Shown: in pieces, positions 16,157 through 25,540 of the stretch
How the letters are laid out: the number at the start of each line of letters is the position of its first letter
How positions within the stretch are numbered: the stretch's first letter is position 1
Origin: a virus
DNA: 64,000 nucleotides
Direction: 5' to 3' (one strand)
Virus record (IMG/VR): IMGVR_UViG_3300043570_002336
Span: 31,837-95,836 of that record
Made by a program: the position numbers and the translations under genes
The notes under the pieces: model-generated
What the model was told of the DNA's origin: nothing
Seen by the model: only the letters and a program-made list of their open reading frames with translations
Database searches by the model: none

Positions 16157-16883
16157 ATGTGTAGTTTGCAGAGAGAGTTCTGTATTCATTGAATATACGA
16201 ACTAAATCGTTATCTTCAAAGAACTTGAACATATTTCCTTCAGCATTACGGCAATATTCATTAAGAGATAAGTCACTCTTTTCCTGCTTGTAGGTCTGAG
16301 CAGAGTAATGTATGACTGGACACCAGTCAACAACTCCTACTTTCCAGTTGTTCTGTTCACAAACAATACCTGAGTATACATCCTGTCCCCAGCCGTAGAT
16401 CAGCTGATTAGAAAACTGACTAATCTTCTCAACTAAGTCTCTATGCATTAAAGGTGCTTGAAAGTCTACCCACTTAACATCACGTACTTCGGTAGCAGAC
16501 CAGCAATGAACATACTTCCATTTGCACTGGTTCTTTTGAGGCTGTAGTACACAAGGAGAAACAATTTTGTAATCTTTTTCGAACATAGCTTTGCGAAGAG
16601 ATTTAACAAAGTTACCTCCATGTAGAATTAAATCGTTATTGAGAGAAAGCAGACTGTCGTATTCTTTGTTCTCTAAAAACAATTGCATAGCAAGGTTTAA
16701 AGCTCCCCCAAAGTAAACATTCTGTCCTGTCTCGTGAGTAGTGTATTTGCTTTTACCTTCCGGTGTAGAACCGTTATCTATAATGATTAGGTCATAAGAA
16801 TCATCTCTATGTGCTTCTAGAGATTCAAAAAGCTGATCGGTTAGATCAGGAAGATTGTGGTTGTAAATAACTGCTAGTGTCAT
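16149..16883 (-). CDS. family 2 glycosyltransferase
   Basis: 244 aa. The opening MTLAVIYNHNLPDLTDQLFE, then DLIIIDNGSTPEGKS and LLSLNNDLILHGGNF, is a standard GT2 nucleotide site of the rhamnosyltransferase kind. GWGQDVYSGIVCEQ corresponds to the acceptor-side motif. It overlaps the next gene by 4 nt. Confidence 0.75.
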   Translation of the reverse strand: MTLAVIYNHNLPDLTDQLFESLEAHRDDSYDLIIIDNGSTPEGKSKYTTHETGQNVYFGGALNLAMQLFLENKEYDSLLSLNNDLILHGGNFVKSLRKAMFEKDYKIVSPCVLQPQKNQCKWKYVHCWSATEVRDVKWVDFQAPLMHRDLVEKISQFSNQLIYGWGQDVYSGIVCEQNNWKVGVVDWCPVIHYSAQTYKQEKSDLSLNEYCRNAEGNMFKFFEDNDLVRIFNEYRTLSANYTYA

Positions 16884-17764
16884 AATGCTTTAATATAGTT
16901 AGGATGAGTATAGATCTCCAACGGGTGATCTATATTAATTCGAGTTATATAACGTAGAGGATCAGCTTCTAATCTATCCGGCCTGATAATAATATTGTCC
17001 TGGTTGTTATGCTTAGCCTGCTCTAATGCAGACTTAAAAGCATTTCTGTAAGCTTCTGGGCGTATGAGTTGTCTAAATCTAAGATCTTTATACTTACCGG
17101 GTCTCCACCAGGCATAGTGAAATACGTATCTTGGAAAGATTGTTAGTTGAGGGTATTTCTGACTTGTGAAGTTCTTTACAACCTCTCTGTAGTATTCCCA
17201 GGTTCCAAACTTAATAACAATTCTTCTTTTATGAATGCGGGAAGGATCTAAACTTTCTGCCTCTATGTAGTATTGATTCTCCATAAAGTCTAAGTACGGA
17301 GCTTGAAGACCTTCATCAGGATTTAAATTGGAGATAAGTTCTTCTAGTAAGTCGGTATCATTTTTGTGAAAGAATACATCTCCTTCGAGAGGAAATATCA
17401 AATCTCCTTCTTGTACAACTACACCTAATTCTTCAAAGTTACTAACTGAATGTACGTAGCAGTCGTTAGCATCTATGGCTGAGTAGTCTACTGCATTCCA
17501 GGTAATTTGTATCTCGGGGTACTTTATTTGAGCTTCTTTTACAGCTGCTTGTACTACTTGCGTATCCCAGGCTAGGTTAGTATCCTCGAAACAGAACTCT
17601 TTACGAAAGCTTTCATCTACTCCTCCTTTATTTTCAGGTCCTTTTGGGAATAGTCCTTCATTGTAAATAATGTGAGTAGGCTTTATAGTGTTTACAAGAT
17701 TTTCAATCTGTAAGGCAGTAAAGTGCCCTTCACCAAAGCAAGGAATTATAACAATCCGCTTCAT
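16880..17764 (-). CDS. putative glycosyltransferase-like protein
   Basis: 294 aa from ATG at 17764 (MKRIVIIPCFGEGHFTALQI...). The longer frame from 17818 would run into the epimerase gene. IFPLEGDVFFHKND suggests an acidic GT-A site, and RYVFHYAWWRPGKYKDLRFR is distinctive. I do not recognise a family; the call is by context. Confidence 0.45.
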   Translation of the reverse strand: MKRIVIIPCFGEGHFTALQIENLVNTIKPTHIIYNEGLFPKGPENKGGVDESFRKEFCFEDTNLAWDTQVVQAAVKEAQIKYPEIQITWNAVDYSAIDANDCYVHSVSNFEELGVVVQEGDLIFPLEGDVFFHKNDTDLLEELISNLNPDEGLQAPYLDFMENQYYIEAESLDPSRIHKRRIVIKFGTWEYYREVVKNFTSQKYPQLTIFPRYVFHYAWWRPGKYKDLRFRQLIRPEAYRNAFKSALEQAKHNNQDNIIIRPDRLEADPLRYITRINIDHPLEIYTHPNYIKAL

Positions 17765-17766
17765 GT

Positions 17767-18765
17767 TTATTTTTTCCAGAACGAATAAATTCCTTTTTCT
17801 ATTTCGTAATTCTCCCAAACAAATCTCTCTCGTTTAGGTTGGTGCTGAGCCCATTCCCACATCTTAGTCAAACCTTCTTTAAGATCTGTTTTGTGCTGGA
17901 ATCCTAGTAGCTCGATAGACTTGTCGTAGGTTGGGATAGCGTAATGTACCTCGTGGCGTTTCTCTAAATAAACTCTTTCAGCACCTCCAACAACTTCAGT
18001 TAGAATATCAGCTGCTTCGTTGATAGAATACTCTTGAATACCTCCTAGGTTAATAATCTGCTTGGAAGCTTCAGGGCGTACTGCAGCATTCCATAGAGGC
18101 TCTAAAGAATCATCGATGTAACTAAATGCTCTCTTTTGAGTACCGTCTCCAAAAATAGTTACCGGCTGACCTTCCATATGATAGTACATCCAGATTCCAA
18201 GAACGTTGCGGTACTTATCCCAGATGTTTTGGTTAGCACCGTAGACGTTATGAGGTCTGATAATACAGTAGTCAAGTCCGTGCTGTTCGTTTGCAATTTC
18301 AATATCATGCTCACAAGCTGCTTTAGCTACTCCGTAAGGATCGATAGGAGCTCGTCTCATATCTTCGTGGAAGATTCCTCCTTCCCCAAAGCCGTAAACT
18401 GCCATGGTGGAAGTGAATACTAGTCGCTCTACATCGTGCTTGATACATTCATTAACGATCCGAGCTGTAGCTACGAGATTGTTCTTGTAATTGTAAGTCC
18501 GAATAAAAGGAGAGAGACCTTCTGCGGCATAGGCTGCAAAGTGAAAAACGTAGTCTGGTTTATGAACTTCAAAGCAATTTTCGATAGGATGATTGACTAA
18601 ATCCATCTGCCAGAACTCAACTTCTGGGTTAACGTTTTCTTTATATCCGCCGCTAAGATCGTCAATACCTACTACCCTGTAGCCGGGTTTATTTTTTATA
18701 ATCCAATCTGCTAGTCTAGATCCTAGTAGGCCAGCTACACCTGTAATTAAAACAGTCTTGTTCAT
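17767..18765 (-). CDS. NAD-dependent sugar epimerase/dehydratase
   Basis: 332 aa, extended SDR. GVAGLLGSRLAD is the NAD motif, STMAVYG and YGVAKAACE supply the catalytic Ser/Tyr/Lys, and IFGDGTQKRAFSYIDD is the typical C-terminal substrate loop. It belongs to the UDP-glucose 4-epimerase/dTDP-glucose dehydratase group; exact reaction unclear. It is the most upstream of the sugar-nucleotide enzymes of this block. Confidence 0.8.
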   Translation of the reverse strand: MNKTVLITGVAGLLGSRLADWIIKNKPGYRVVGIDDLSGGYKENVNPEVEFWQMDLVNHPIENCFEVHKPDYVFHFAAYAAEGLSPFIRTYNYKNNLVATARIVNECIKHDVERLVFTSTMAVYGFGEGGIFHEDMRRAPIDPYGVAKAACEHDIEIANEQHGLDYCIIRPHNVYGANQNIWDKYRNVLGIWMYYHMEGQPVTIFGDGTQKRAFSYIDDSLEPLWNAAVRPEASKQIINLGGIQEYSINEAADILTEVVGGAERVYLEKRHEVHYAIPTYDKSIELLGFQHKTDLKEGLTKMWEWAQHQPKRERFVWENYEIEKGIYSFWKK

Positions 18766-19190
18766 TTTTCAGCTATGCGTTTAAATATTTTATCGATATT
18801 GTTTTTGTTGGCTGCTCTACCTTCGTTAGCTTTGCGAAGCCTTTTTTCGTTAACAACCATTCTTTCAAGATTAGGTTTGCTTTTTTTAGTCTCTTCTAAT
18901 CTAGCTCGATCGGCTTCTCCTATGTTGATATCGTTTCGGATAAGCTCCTCTAGCTGTTCAACAATAGAATTTTCGTCAAAGGTACGATGCTCTTCTAAAT
19001 AAATATAAGACCTATTTTCTAGAGAGTCAACTAGTAGTTCGGTTATTTTTCCTTTTACTTCTTTAATTAAAAGCTTCTGGTGGCTAGCTTTTTCATCTAG
19101 GTTATCTTTCTCAAAGAAGTATAGCTTAATATTTTCAGTGATCAACCTATCCAAGTACGCACTCAGCGTATCTATATTAGTTATTCTCAT
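18762..19190 (-). CDS. hypothetical coiled-coil protein, 142 aa
   Basis: A highly charged, probably all-helical protein (MRITNIDTLSAYLDRLITEN...; later EADRARLEETKKSKPN). No catalytic motif. It lies between transferase genes with 4- and 14-nt overlaps, so it may be an accessory or scaffold protein for them. Confidence 0.55.
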   Translation of the reverse strand: MRITNIDTLSAYLDRLITENIKLYFFEKDNLDEKASHQKLLIKEVKGKITELLVDSLENRSYIYLEEHRTFDENSIVEQLEELIRNDINIGEADRARLEETKKSKPNLERMVVNEKRLRKANEGRAANKNNIDKIFKRIAEK

Positions 19191-20202
19191 ACCCTATCCC
19201 CTCTACTGTTGATAACTGTTTGTAAAAATATTCTACTAAGCTCTGATTAGAGTACTGAGTAGTGTAAGCTCTTCGCATATTCTCTACTAAGTAGGGTTGA
19301 AGTTCTTTATAGTTCCTGAAGATGTGTTCGATCTTTTCTTCTACATCCGACCAATCGTACTTACAGGCAATATAGGTTTCATTATCCTGGTAGATAAACG
19401 GATAAGAATCTAGATGAGACATATCAGGTTTAAGAAGAATACTTCCAAAGCTTGCTGCTTCAATATCCCGTACTGCCATCTCTCCATATCCGATAGGAGC
19501 TGTTACAATCTTAGAGTTGTACATATTCTGGTAGAATTGCTCTTGAGGAATTTTTACTCCTTTTTCTCTCCTTGCAACCTTATAAGAAGTACCTTCTAAC
19601 TTCTCTAGTAACTCTTTGCGGTGGGTGTCGTAGTAAGGAGAAGTTAAATTTGTATACTCATAATTTAAATTATCCCCCCAGCTAAACATACACGACACAT
19701 CGTAAGGCTTGTCTGAAGAGTAATTATACCAGGTTGGGGTGATTGTAGAGAGCCAGTTTGTACCGCTTAGCTTAATCCTGTCCTTAACTTGATTAATAAA
19801 AGGTACTTTGTAATCTCCAGCACCCCAGTATGTTCTTCCATTAACCCAGCCCTGTTCGTATAGCGAGAGATCTTTGAGTAAAGTATTCTTAAATAAAACT
19901 TTTACCTCGGTTGCTTGGAGTACTTCAACTGTTCCTATTAGGGAATGTGAATCTTGTCCATCAAGCAGTAGAACATCCTTACCAAACTTTGATACAAACT
20001 CAATACCTTTCTCAACCGATTCGGCTAAGCTTGCTTGCTTATCTATGAAGCTTGCTTGAGCAATAAAAGCAAAATCGTATGAACTATCCTCGGTTGTAAA
20101 CTCTATACCTACCTCTTTGAATAAGTCTTTAGCTCTCCAATATGGACGGAAAGCAATCTCATTGCGGTGTAGGTCAGGTTGTACTAACCGAATCTTTATC
20201 AT
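19177..20202 (-). CDS. GT-B-like glycosyltransferase
   Basis: 341 aa. The C-terminal half holds IVTAPIGYGEMAVRDIEAAS then FGSILLKPDMSHLD, the E-x7-E-like loop and following strand used by family 1/4 transferase domains to bind the sugar nucleotide. It ends in a long helix with SNQSLVEYFYKQL. The N-terminal half is divergent. Confidence 0.55.
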   Translation of the reverse strand: MIKIRLVQPDLHRNEIAFRPYWRAKDLFKEVGIEFTTEDSSYDFAFIAQASFIDKQASLAESVEKGIEFVSKFGKDVLLLDGQDSHSLIGTVEVLQATEVKVLFKNTLLKDLSLYEQGWVNGRTYWGAGDYKVPFINQVKDRIKLSGTNWLSTITPTWYNYSSDKPYDVSCMFSWGDNLNYEYTNLTSPYYDTHRKELLEKLEGTSYKVARREKGVKIPQEQFYQNMYNSKIVTAPIGYGEMAVRDIEAASFGSILLKPDMSHLDSYPFIYQDNETYIACKYDWSDVEEKIEHIFRNYKELQPYLVENMRRAYTTQYSNQSLVEYFYKQLSTVEGIGYENN

Positions 20203-20825
20203 AAAGTATCGTAGTAAGCGTTTTGTTTTTCTTGACGCTGGATTGTTTTAGGATGGAACAAGCACCATTCTTCCTGAGGGGGAAGCGGGGAAGCGGTTTT
20301 AAATCCTTCTAGGTATTCATGTACCTTGCTTACCCATTTAATATCTGAAGATCTTTTATAGATCCTCCATTGATAGTCTGGAAAGTTTACCCAGTCTTTT
20401 TCGTTAATAGCCCAGTTCCACTTCTGTACATGCTCTAGGGTTAGTCCTTCTACTGTGTTGATTCGAGGTACTAGTATAACATCTACCTGATTCATTTCAA
20501 GTAGAGCAGGGAGATGCTGCATTAGAAAACTGCTAGGCATCTCATCAGCATCAATCTGAAAGATATAATCTCCCAAGCAAGCTTCAGTCAAAGCATTCTT
20601 CATGTTAGCAAAGTGCCCGTCGAAGTGGTAACTAATGTACCGAAATGGAGCAAATGTATTCGTAGATAGACTTCTTAGATACTCATCTACTGCCTTAGTT
20701 CCATTATTGGAATCGTAAAAGATAATGATCTCATCCTCCTGCCTCTTGTTCTGAATTAGGAAAGGAAGCAGTCGTTGTATCTCTACAAGCTCATTACAAA
20801 CCGTTACTGCGTAACTAATTTTCAT
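20199..20825 (-). CDS. family 2 glycosyltransferase
   Basis: 208 aa. MKISYAVTVCNELVEIQRLL and EIIIFYDSNNGT form the nucleotide site; YIFQIDADEMPSSFLM is a clear DxD motif. RIYKRSSDIKWVSKVHEYLE matches the WaaE/KdtX-like transferase pattern. Short but complete for that type. Confidence 0.75.
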   Translation of the reverse strand: MKISYAVTVCNELVEIQRLLPFLIQNKRQEDEIIIFYDSNNGTKAVDEYLRSLSTNTFAPFRYISYHFDGHFANMKNALTEACLGDYIFQIDADEMPSSFLMQHLPALLEMNQVDVILVPRINTVEGLTLEHVQKWNWAINEKDWVNFPDYQWRIYKRSSDIKWVSKVHEYLEGFKTASPLPPQEEWCLFHPKTIQRQEKQNAYYDTL

Positions 20826-21262
20826 TACATTTCGTAAAAGCCAATTACTTGTAATGCGTCCATAAAGTCTCTCTGTTCGAAGTTTTGAGCTCCTTTCATA
20901 TCCATTTTATGAGTCTGCCCTTCAGGGTACTTGTGCTGTTCTTCTTTAAGAATCTCAACAGCTTTAACGGCTGCCCATCTCCAATTCTCTTTAGTACTGC
21001 CGTCGATAAACACCATTCCTTTACCAGGCAGTGTTACCGTAGCAGGCATCCATATATGATCGTCTTGATCTTTATGAAGAAGGTCTTTGTAGAGTTCTGG
21101 AGAGGATTCTAAGGCTTGAGTGACTGGCTGGCTTCCTTCTGTCATAACAGTAGAGGTTGTAAAGCCACATCCCATACATAACCAGGTTGTTAGCTGTTCG
21201 TTGATGTGCTGTTCGTAGCAGGCATTAGAGCCGCATCTTTTACAATCGGTTAACTTATCCAT
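20825..21262 (-). CDS. zinc-ribbon phage protein
   Basis: 145 aa. The N-terminal CKRCGSNACYEQH and LCMGCGF knuckles make a four-Cys zinc ribbon. The rest is an alpha/beta domain that resembles phage proteins of unknown function found near structural genes. No catalytic motif. Confidence 0.55.
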   Translation of the reverse strand: MDKLTDCKRCGSNACYEQHINEQLTTWLCMGCGFTTSTVMTEGSQPVTQALESSPELYKDLLHKDQDDHIWMPATVTLPGKGMVFIDGSTKENWRWAAVKAVEILKEEQHKYPEGQTHKMDMKGAQNFEQRDFMDALQVIGFYEM

Positions 21263-22526
21263 TTATTTTCTGTAGTTTAGGTAGCTGTAATGTTGGTAGT
21301 TTAAGTTCAACTTGCTTAGGGAACTCAGGAAGATTACTTGAGAGAATTTGATCTAATTGCTCTGCCATCTTCTCCCAGCTAAAGTTTGTACGAGACTTAT
21401 ATCCCTGTCTCTTAGCTAGCTCTGCATACTTCTTATAGTTGTCAAATACCATACGCAAAGCAGTTCCTGTCTGTGCATCGTCTGGTGTAAACCATTGAGC
21501 TTCTTTTAATAGCATTTTATCTATTGCAGCACTCTTATGTACGTTAGTCAGAGTACCGGCAACAAGGTAAGTAAATTCCTTATCTAAGAAGTCGATATGC
21601 CCTGACCATCCTGAAGCTATGATAGGTTTATTCACAGCTGAGAATTCTAGAAGAGGTCTGCCAAATCCTTCTCCTTTAGTAAAGCTAACCATTGCTTTGA
21701 CTTTAGGATGATTGTATAACATATTAACTTCTTCATCAGACATCTCTCCGTGAAGTAGGTAGATGTTAGGTAAAGTACCTTTAATACTCTTTCTAATATC
21801 GTCAATCTTTTTTAGTACTTGGTTTCTATCCAAGATAGAAGCGTTAGCAGATTGAGTCTTTAAGATTAAAGCAGGAGCGTCTTTCTTATTCTTAAAACTT
21901 TCTAAGAAAGCTTTTACAAGGTATCCTACATTTTTTCTATCCTGTCCAAAGTCTCCTTGCAGCCAATGTCCTACAAAGAGGTAAGCAAAAGATTCTTCTA
22001 CTGCAGAGAGGTTAAAAGTACTACTAGTAACAGGTTTATATTTTTCAATATCCAATCCTTCAAATAATACTTCAATAGGCTTCTGCAGTTCAATTGTACC
22101 TGTAGTCTTACCCTTATCTTGCACTTCAAACTTACTTCTCTCAAAAGTTTCTTTAGCATGCTGAGAGGATACTAGTGTGAGGTTCATTCTATTACAGCCT
22201 TCAATCCAACTTGGATCACAGATTGTAGTTTCGATACCGGCTGTAACTCCTATGTTATACTTTCCAATAGGTTGGAACTCATTAGGTACTGTAATTTGAA
22301 TCCAGATATCAGGTTGACCTGTAACGTTTGGTACAATCTTTGAAGCTAGATCATGCTCTGAATGGTCTTTTAGATATCCAAACCGAGTATTCCCCCAGCG
22401 TTGAGATAGAATATAGACATTATATTTACCTGTACTAATTAAGGCTTTAACAAAATCTCTAGAACGGCCTCCGTATCCAGAGTACGTATCAATTGGACAA
22501 CTAACTAAAACTGTTGGCTTACTCAT
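21255..22526 (-). CDS. family 4 glycosyltransferase (GT-B)
   Basis: 423 aa. The N-terminal VLVSCPIDTYSGYGGRSRDF has the acceptor-side Gly-rich loop; the C-terminal AMVSFTKGEGFGRPLLEFSA is the E-x7-E motif of retaining family 4 enzymes. FVGHWLQGDFGQDRKNVGYL is the phosphate-binding strand. It is paired with a second family 4 enzyme upstream. Confidence 0.8.
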   Translation of the reverse strand: MSKPTVLVSCPIDTYSGYGGRSRDFVKALISTGKYNVYILSQRWGNTRFGYLKDHSEHDLASKIVPNVTGQPDIWIQITVPNEFQPIGKYNIGVTAGIETTICDPSWIEGCNRMNLTLVSSQHAKETFERSKFEVQDKGKTTGTIELQKPIEVLFEGLDIEKYKPVTSSTFNLSAVEESFAYLFVGHWLQGDFGQDRKNVGYLVKAFLESFKNKKDAPALILKTQSANASILDRNQVLKKIDDIRKSIKGTLPNIYLLHGEMSDEEVNMLYNHPKVKAMVSFTKGEGFGRPLLEFSAVNKPIIASGWSGHIDFLDKEFTYLVAGTLTNVHKSAAIDKMLLKEAQWFTPDDAQTGTALRMVFDNYKKYAELAKRQGYKSRTNFSWEKMAEQLDQILSSNLPEFPKQVELKLPTLQLPKLQKING

Positions 22527-23967
22527 ATACCATTGGGTGTTTTACATATTTAGTAGGAAGATCTTCAACCTTAATCACATCGTATCGGCTACGAGGTGTA
22601 AAGTTTTCAAATGTTTGATCGATAGATAGAATCACATTCTTGGACATATTCTTAGCAGACATCATTGCTTCGTCTGATGTTACCCATTCACGTCCGGCAA
22701 GTCCTTTCTGCTTTCTTTCTTCGGGAGACAATATGTAGATTCTTTCAAGGACATCAGCTACATCTCTGAAGTCGCATCTGTCATCGTGGATGTACGGAGT
22801 AGGTACCGAACCTACTAGTGAGATGTTGGAAGGGTAGACAGGCATAGCCCACTCTCCATGCTCTAGATAAGTACCCATGTGGTTGGAAGGTATTTCAAGC
22901 GAAGGAGTATACCACTGACCTTTATCATCTACAAATCTCATCTGGTCTTGCATACCACCGGTAACGTTACCAATGATCATAGTACCTGCCATCATAGATT
23001 CAGTCAAGCTTAAGCCCCATCCTTCATTAGAAGAGATGAGCATAGTAACATCTGCGAGGTTGTACAGCCAGTTCATCTGCTCGTGACCTAATCTGTCCTG
23101 AGAGAAGAATACATTAACGTAGCTCGGATCGCAAATAGCTTCTCTAACTGCGTAAAGATCTGTTCCGTTTTCATCTACAGGCTGGGTGTGCATAATTAGA
23201 GCACATTTCTTTGCTTTCTCTGGACCTACTTGATCACAGAACTGTCTATAGGCTAGAATAACATCACCCGGTGATTTACGTCGGATGTTTCTAGAGTTCC
23301 AGAACGCTACAAACTCAATATCTTTTCCTTCAAAGATGCTCTTTTTGAACTCCTGGTACTTGTCGTAATTCTTAGACTCAGGTGTAATAGGGAAGAAGTG
23401 CTCTTCGTTAATACCGTGAGGTACATAAGTAAGTACCTTACCTTTAGCAGCATCTTCTAGCACAAGCTCGTTAATATTCTTAGTCTGTTTTGAAATAGAC
23501 ATAAGAAGATCACAGCACTCGTAATAAGCTTTATTGTAAAGAGGGGTAGGGTAATCGTCCCAAATGTTTAAGTACAGGAGAGGCATTGTTGTTCTAAGCT
23601 CTCTTTCGATATCAAACAACCAAGCCCAGTATCTAGGATCGGTAAAGAGCATGATAGCGTCAGGCTTTTCAACTCTTAGAAGCTCTCTTATAACCTCAAT
23701 AGTGCCGTAGCCTGATGTTGCATATAGCTTCACTGAAGCATCTGTTATACCGGTCTGCTTGTTAACATCTTCTGAGAGATCAAAGGCTTTCTTTTCATCG
23801 GGATGCTTCATAGCACCTCCTAAGTTTACCCAATTGAAGTGATGTGATGTGCCTACTACAATCTCTCTTGCCATAGTAGCGACTCCGGAATGGAGTCTTA
23901 TATCATCACACAGCAGAAGAATCTTTTTTCGATCTTTCTGCTCAACATAACGAAATTTGTCTTGCAT
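22519..23967 (-). CDS. family 4 glycosyltransferase (GT-B)
   Basis: 482 aa. SNEGWGLSLTESMMAGTMII gives the E-x7-E donor motif, FVAFWNSRNIRRKSPGDVIL the preceding strand, and LLLCDDIRLHSGVATMAREI the N-terminal loop. Complete and probably active. It overlaps the gene at 21255 by 8 nt; both may act on the same glycan. Confidence 0.8.
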   Translation of the reverse strand: MQDKFRYVEQKDRKKILLLCDDIRLHSGVATMAREIVVGTSHHFNWVNLGGAMKHPDEKKAFDLSEDVNKQTGITDASVKLYATSGYGTIEVIRELLRVEKPDAIMLFTDPRYWAWLFDIERELRTTMPLLYLNIWDDYPTPLYNKAYYECCDLLMSISKQTKNINELVLEDAAKGKVLTYVPHGINEEHFFPITPESKNYDKYQEFKKSIFEGKDIEFVAFWNSRNIRRKSPGDVILAYRQFCDQVGPEKAKKCALIMHTQPVDENGTDLYAVREAICDPSYVNVFFSQDRLGHEQMNWLYNLADVTMLISSNEGWGLSLTESMMAGTMIIGNVTGGMQDQMRFVDDKGQWYTPSLEIPSNHMGTYLEHGEWAMPVYPSNISLVGSVPTPYIHDDRCDFRDVADVLERIYILSPEERKQKGLAGREWVTSDEAMMSAKNMSKNVILSIDQTFENFTPRSRYDVIKVEDLPTKYVKHPMVYE

Positions 23968-24149
23968 TATTTTAAGTTTATATCGTTCTGATTATGTACC
24001 TTGTCTCTAAACGTATCGTCTGTAAGATAGAAAAAAATAGCTCTATCTGCCAACTTTTGAAAAGAAAATTTATAGCGTACGCATTGAACTTTAAACTCGT
24101 CGAATAACTGCTGTTCTACTCTAACGCTTGTCAGCTTTTTGTTGTCCAT
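23967..24149 (-). CDS. ribbon-helix-helix-like DNA-binding protein
   Basis: 60 aa from ATG at 24149 (MDNKKLTSVRVEQQLFDEFK...). The longer frame from 24281 would overlap the nuclease gene. One strand (LTSVRVEQQ) and two helices (LFDEFKVQCVRYKF, FQKLADRAIFFYL) fit a ribbon-helix-helix repressor. It sits at the head of the sugar block and could regulate it. Confidence 0.5.
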   Translation of the reverse strand: MDNKKLTSVRVEQQLFDEFKVQCVRYKFSFQKLADRAIFFYLTDDTFRDKVHNQNDINLK

Positions 24150-24189
24150 AGCCTTTATATGTTTATATACATATATAAATAGCTTGGAA

Positions 24190-25128
24190 TTATAAAATAG
24201 CTGCGCTACAGAGAGGGCTTTTGTTAAACGGACAGAATCTACAGTTGTTTTTAGATGCATTCTTATTATAGTCTTTCTCAAGATATTCTCCTGTATCCGA
24301 AAATGCTTCTTCTACAAATCTATTTAAGCCGGACATCGCCTGACCTCGCTTAATCTTTCCTGAAGCAGGTCTGAATTGCTGTACTCTTTTGGGTACAAAC
24401 TCTCCTCCTTCGTAAATCTTTCTACGTACGATAAAGAATTCTACATCGATGTTCTCTACATCGGTATTGAATTGCTTGGCAAAGAACTCTTTGTAGAATA
24501 GTACCTGAGAGATCTTAGTATCGCTTTTCTTTTCGTAATCACTCCAACCCTTAGTCGAAGTCTTGATATCTAAGATCAAATACTTTCCTGTAACTTCATT
24601 GTAGAAGACCAGATCAAGATAGGCTTTGAAGTACAATCCAGTCTTAAGCTGCTGTACCAGCGGCACCTCTACTCCTACCAGGTAAGTTCCTTTTGTGCTA
24701 AAGTATATCGAACGTTTCTTTTTTAGGTAGTCCATTATGGCTACTCCGTCGTTGTGAAACTCTTGAAGCTCCTGAGGAGTTGTAAAGTCTTTGTGTCCGT
24801 TATTAAATCTTTCTTTCTTGTAAGTCTTCTTCATTCGGTCAATCAGATACTCTGATAGATCGATTTCAGTAGCAGCCTTTACCGATTGGTTGTAAAGTAC
24901 ATCCAACCAGTTCTGAGCTGTCTCGTGTAGAGCAGTTCCAAAGACTGTATGAATGCTAGGAGTATAAGGTGCTAGCTTTTTCGGATACGAAAGATACCAC
25001 TGATGTGGACAAGTACTGTAGATTGAGTATTGACTGTAGGAGATGTTTTTGTTCTCCTTTGTGTCGTACTTCTCTACTTTGTATTCACGAACCAGGCTTA
25101 CCTCCTTAGGGAGTTTCTTCTTAGCCAT
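24190..25128 (-). CDS. PD-(D/E)XK nuclease, RecB/Cas4-like
   Basis: 312 aa. FKAYLDLVFYNEVT and LILDIKTSTKGW form the D…D-x-K core, with ISQVLFYKEF the QxxxY helix. One Cys in YSTCPHQW and three near the C-terminus (NCRFCPFNKSPLC) form the iron-sulphur site of Cas4/AddB-type nucleases. It is probably a phage exonuclease for recombination or replication. No CRISPR locus nearby. Confidence 0.8.
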   Translation of the reverse strand: MAKKKLPKEVSLVREYKVEKYDTKENKNISYSQYSIYSTCPHQWYLSYPKKLAPYTPSIHTVFGTALHETAQNWLDVLYNQSVKAATEIDLSEYLIDRMKKTYKKERFNNGHKDFTTPQELQEFHNDGVAIMDYLKKKRSIYFSTKGTYLVGVEVPLVQQLKTGLYFKAYLDLVFYNEVTGKYLILDIKTSTKGWSDYEKKSDTKISQVLFYKEFFAKQFNTDVENIDVEFFIVRRKIYEGGEFVPKRVQQFRPASGKIKRGQAMSGLNRFVEEAFSDTGEYLEKDYNKNASKNNCRFCPFNKSPLCSAAIL

Positions 25129-25129
25129 T

Positions 25130-25489
25130 TTACTTCTTCCACATACCTCGAGCCACTAACTGAGCAATGATGCCGTAGTTAGCCAGGTCTTGATAAGTAT
25201 CCATTAAGGATTCATTCTGTACACTACGTCGATTAATCAGCAGATTCTTCCAGCGGTTAACCTTATCTGAGATTCGGTACCAGAGTCCGGTCAATGCAAA
25301 GCCAATCTCATCTTCGTTAGCAAGTTGAGTACCTGCAGTGATGTTATGCATTCCGTAATCTAAATGCTTCTTTGCAAAGAGCTCTAACTGCTCTGCTTGA
25401 ATCTGAATGTAGCCGTAGTAGATAGTCGGGTATTCTTCCTTGAGGATCTCGACTGCGCCTCTTTCGTATATATTTTTATCTTCGCTCAT
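25130..25489 (-). CDS. DUF1599-like (nucleotide-modification associated) protein
   Basis: 119 aa, all helical. KKHLDYGMHNITAG, GFALTGLWYRISDKVNRWKN and LMDTYQDLANYGIIAQ fit DUF1599, a family linked by others to nucleotide modification and related in build to MazG-like pyrophosphohydrolases. Its place in this phage could be dNTP handling alongside the 7-deazaguanine genes. Confidence 0.5.
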   Translation of the reverse strand: MSEDKNIYERGAVEILKEEYPTIYYGYIQIQAEQLELFAKKHLDYGMHNITAGTQLANEDEIGFALTGLWYRISDKVNRWKNLLINRRSVQNESLMDTYQDLANYGIIAQLVARGMWKK

Positions 25490-25493
25490 AACC

Positions 25494-25501
25494 TTAATAT
25501 A
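25494..25501 (-). promoter_or_regulatory. TATATTAA promoter-like box
   Basis: TATATTAA then GGTTATG at the start 25489. It lies inside the T-tract side of the terminator, so one unit may end and another begin here. Confidence 0.4.
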
Positions 25502-25502
25502 C

Positions 25503-25530
25503 GAAAAAAGCCCCTGCGAAGCAAGGGCTC
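25503..25530 (-). terminator. Rho-independent terminator after holin gene
   Basis: The minus strand reads AGCCCTTGC-TTC-GCAGGGGCT then TTTTTT. A 9-bp stem and a U-tract immediately after the holin gene stop make this the clearest terminator here. Confidence 0.8.
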
Positions 25531-25540
25531 TTTAAACTTT

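Noticed and set aside
24190-25128. CRISPR-associated Cas4
   Set aside because: No repeat-spacer array and no other cas gene nearby. Phage RecB/Cas4-like nucleases are common, so the general name was used.
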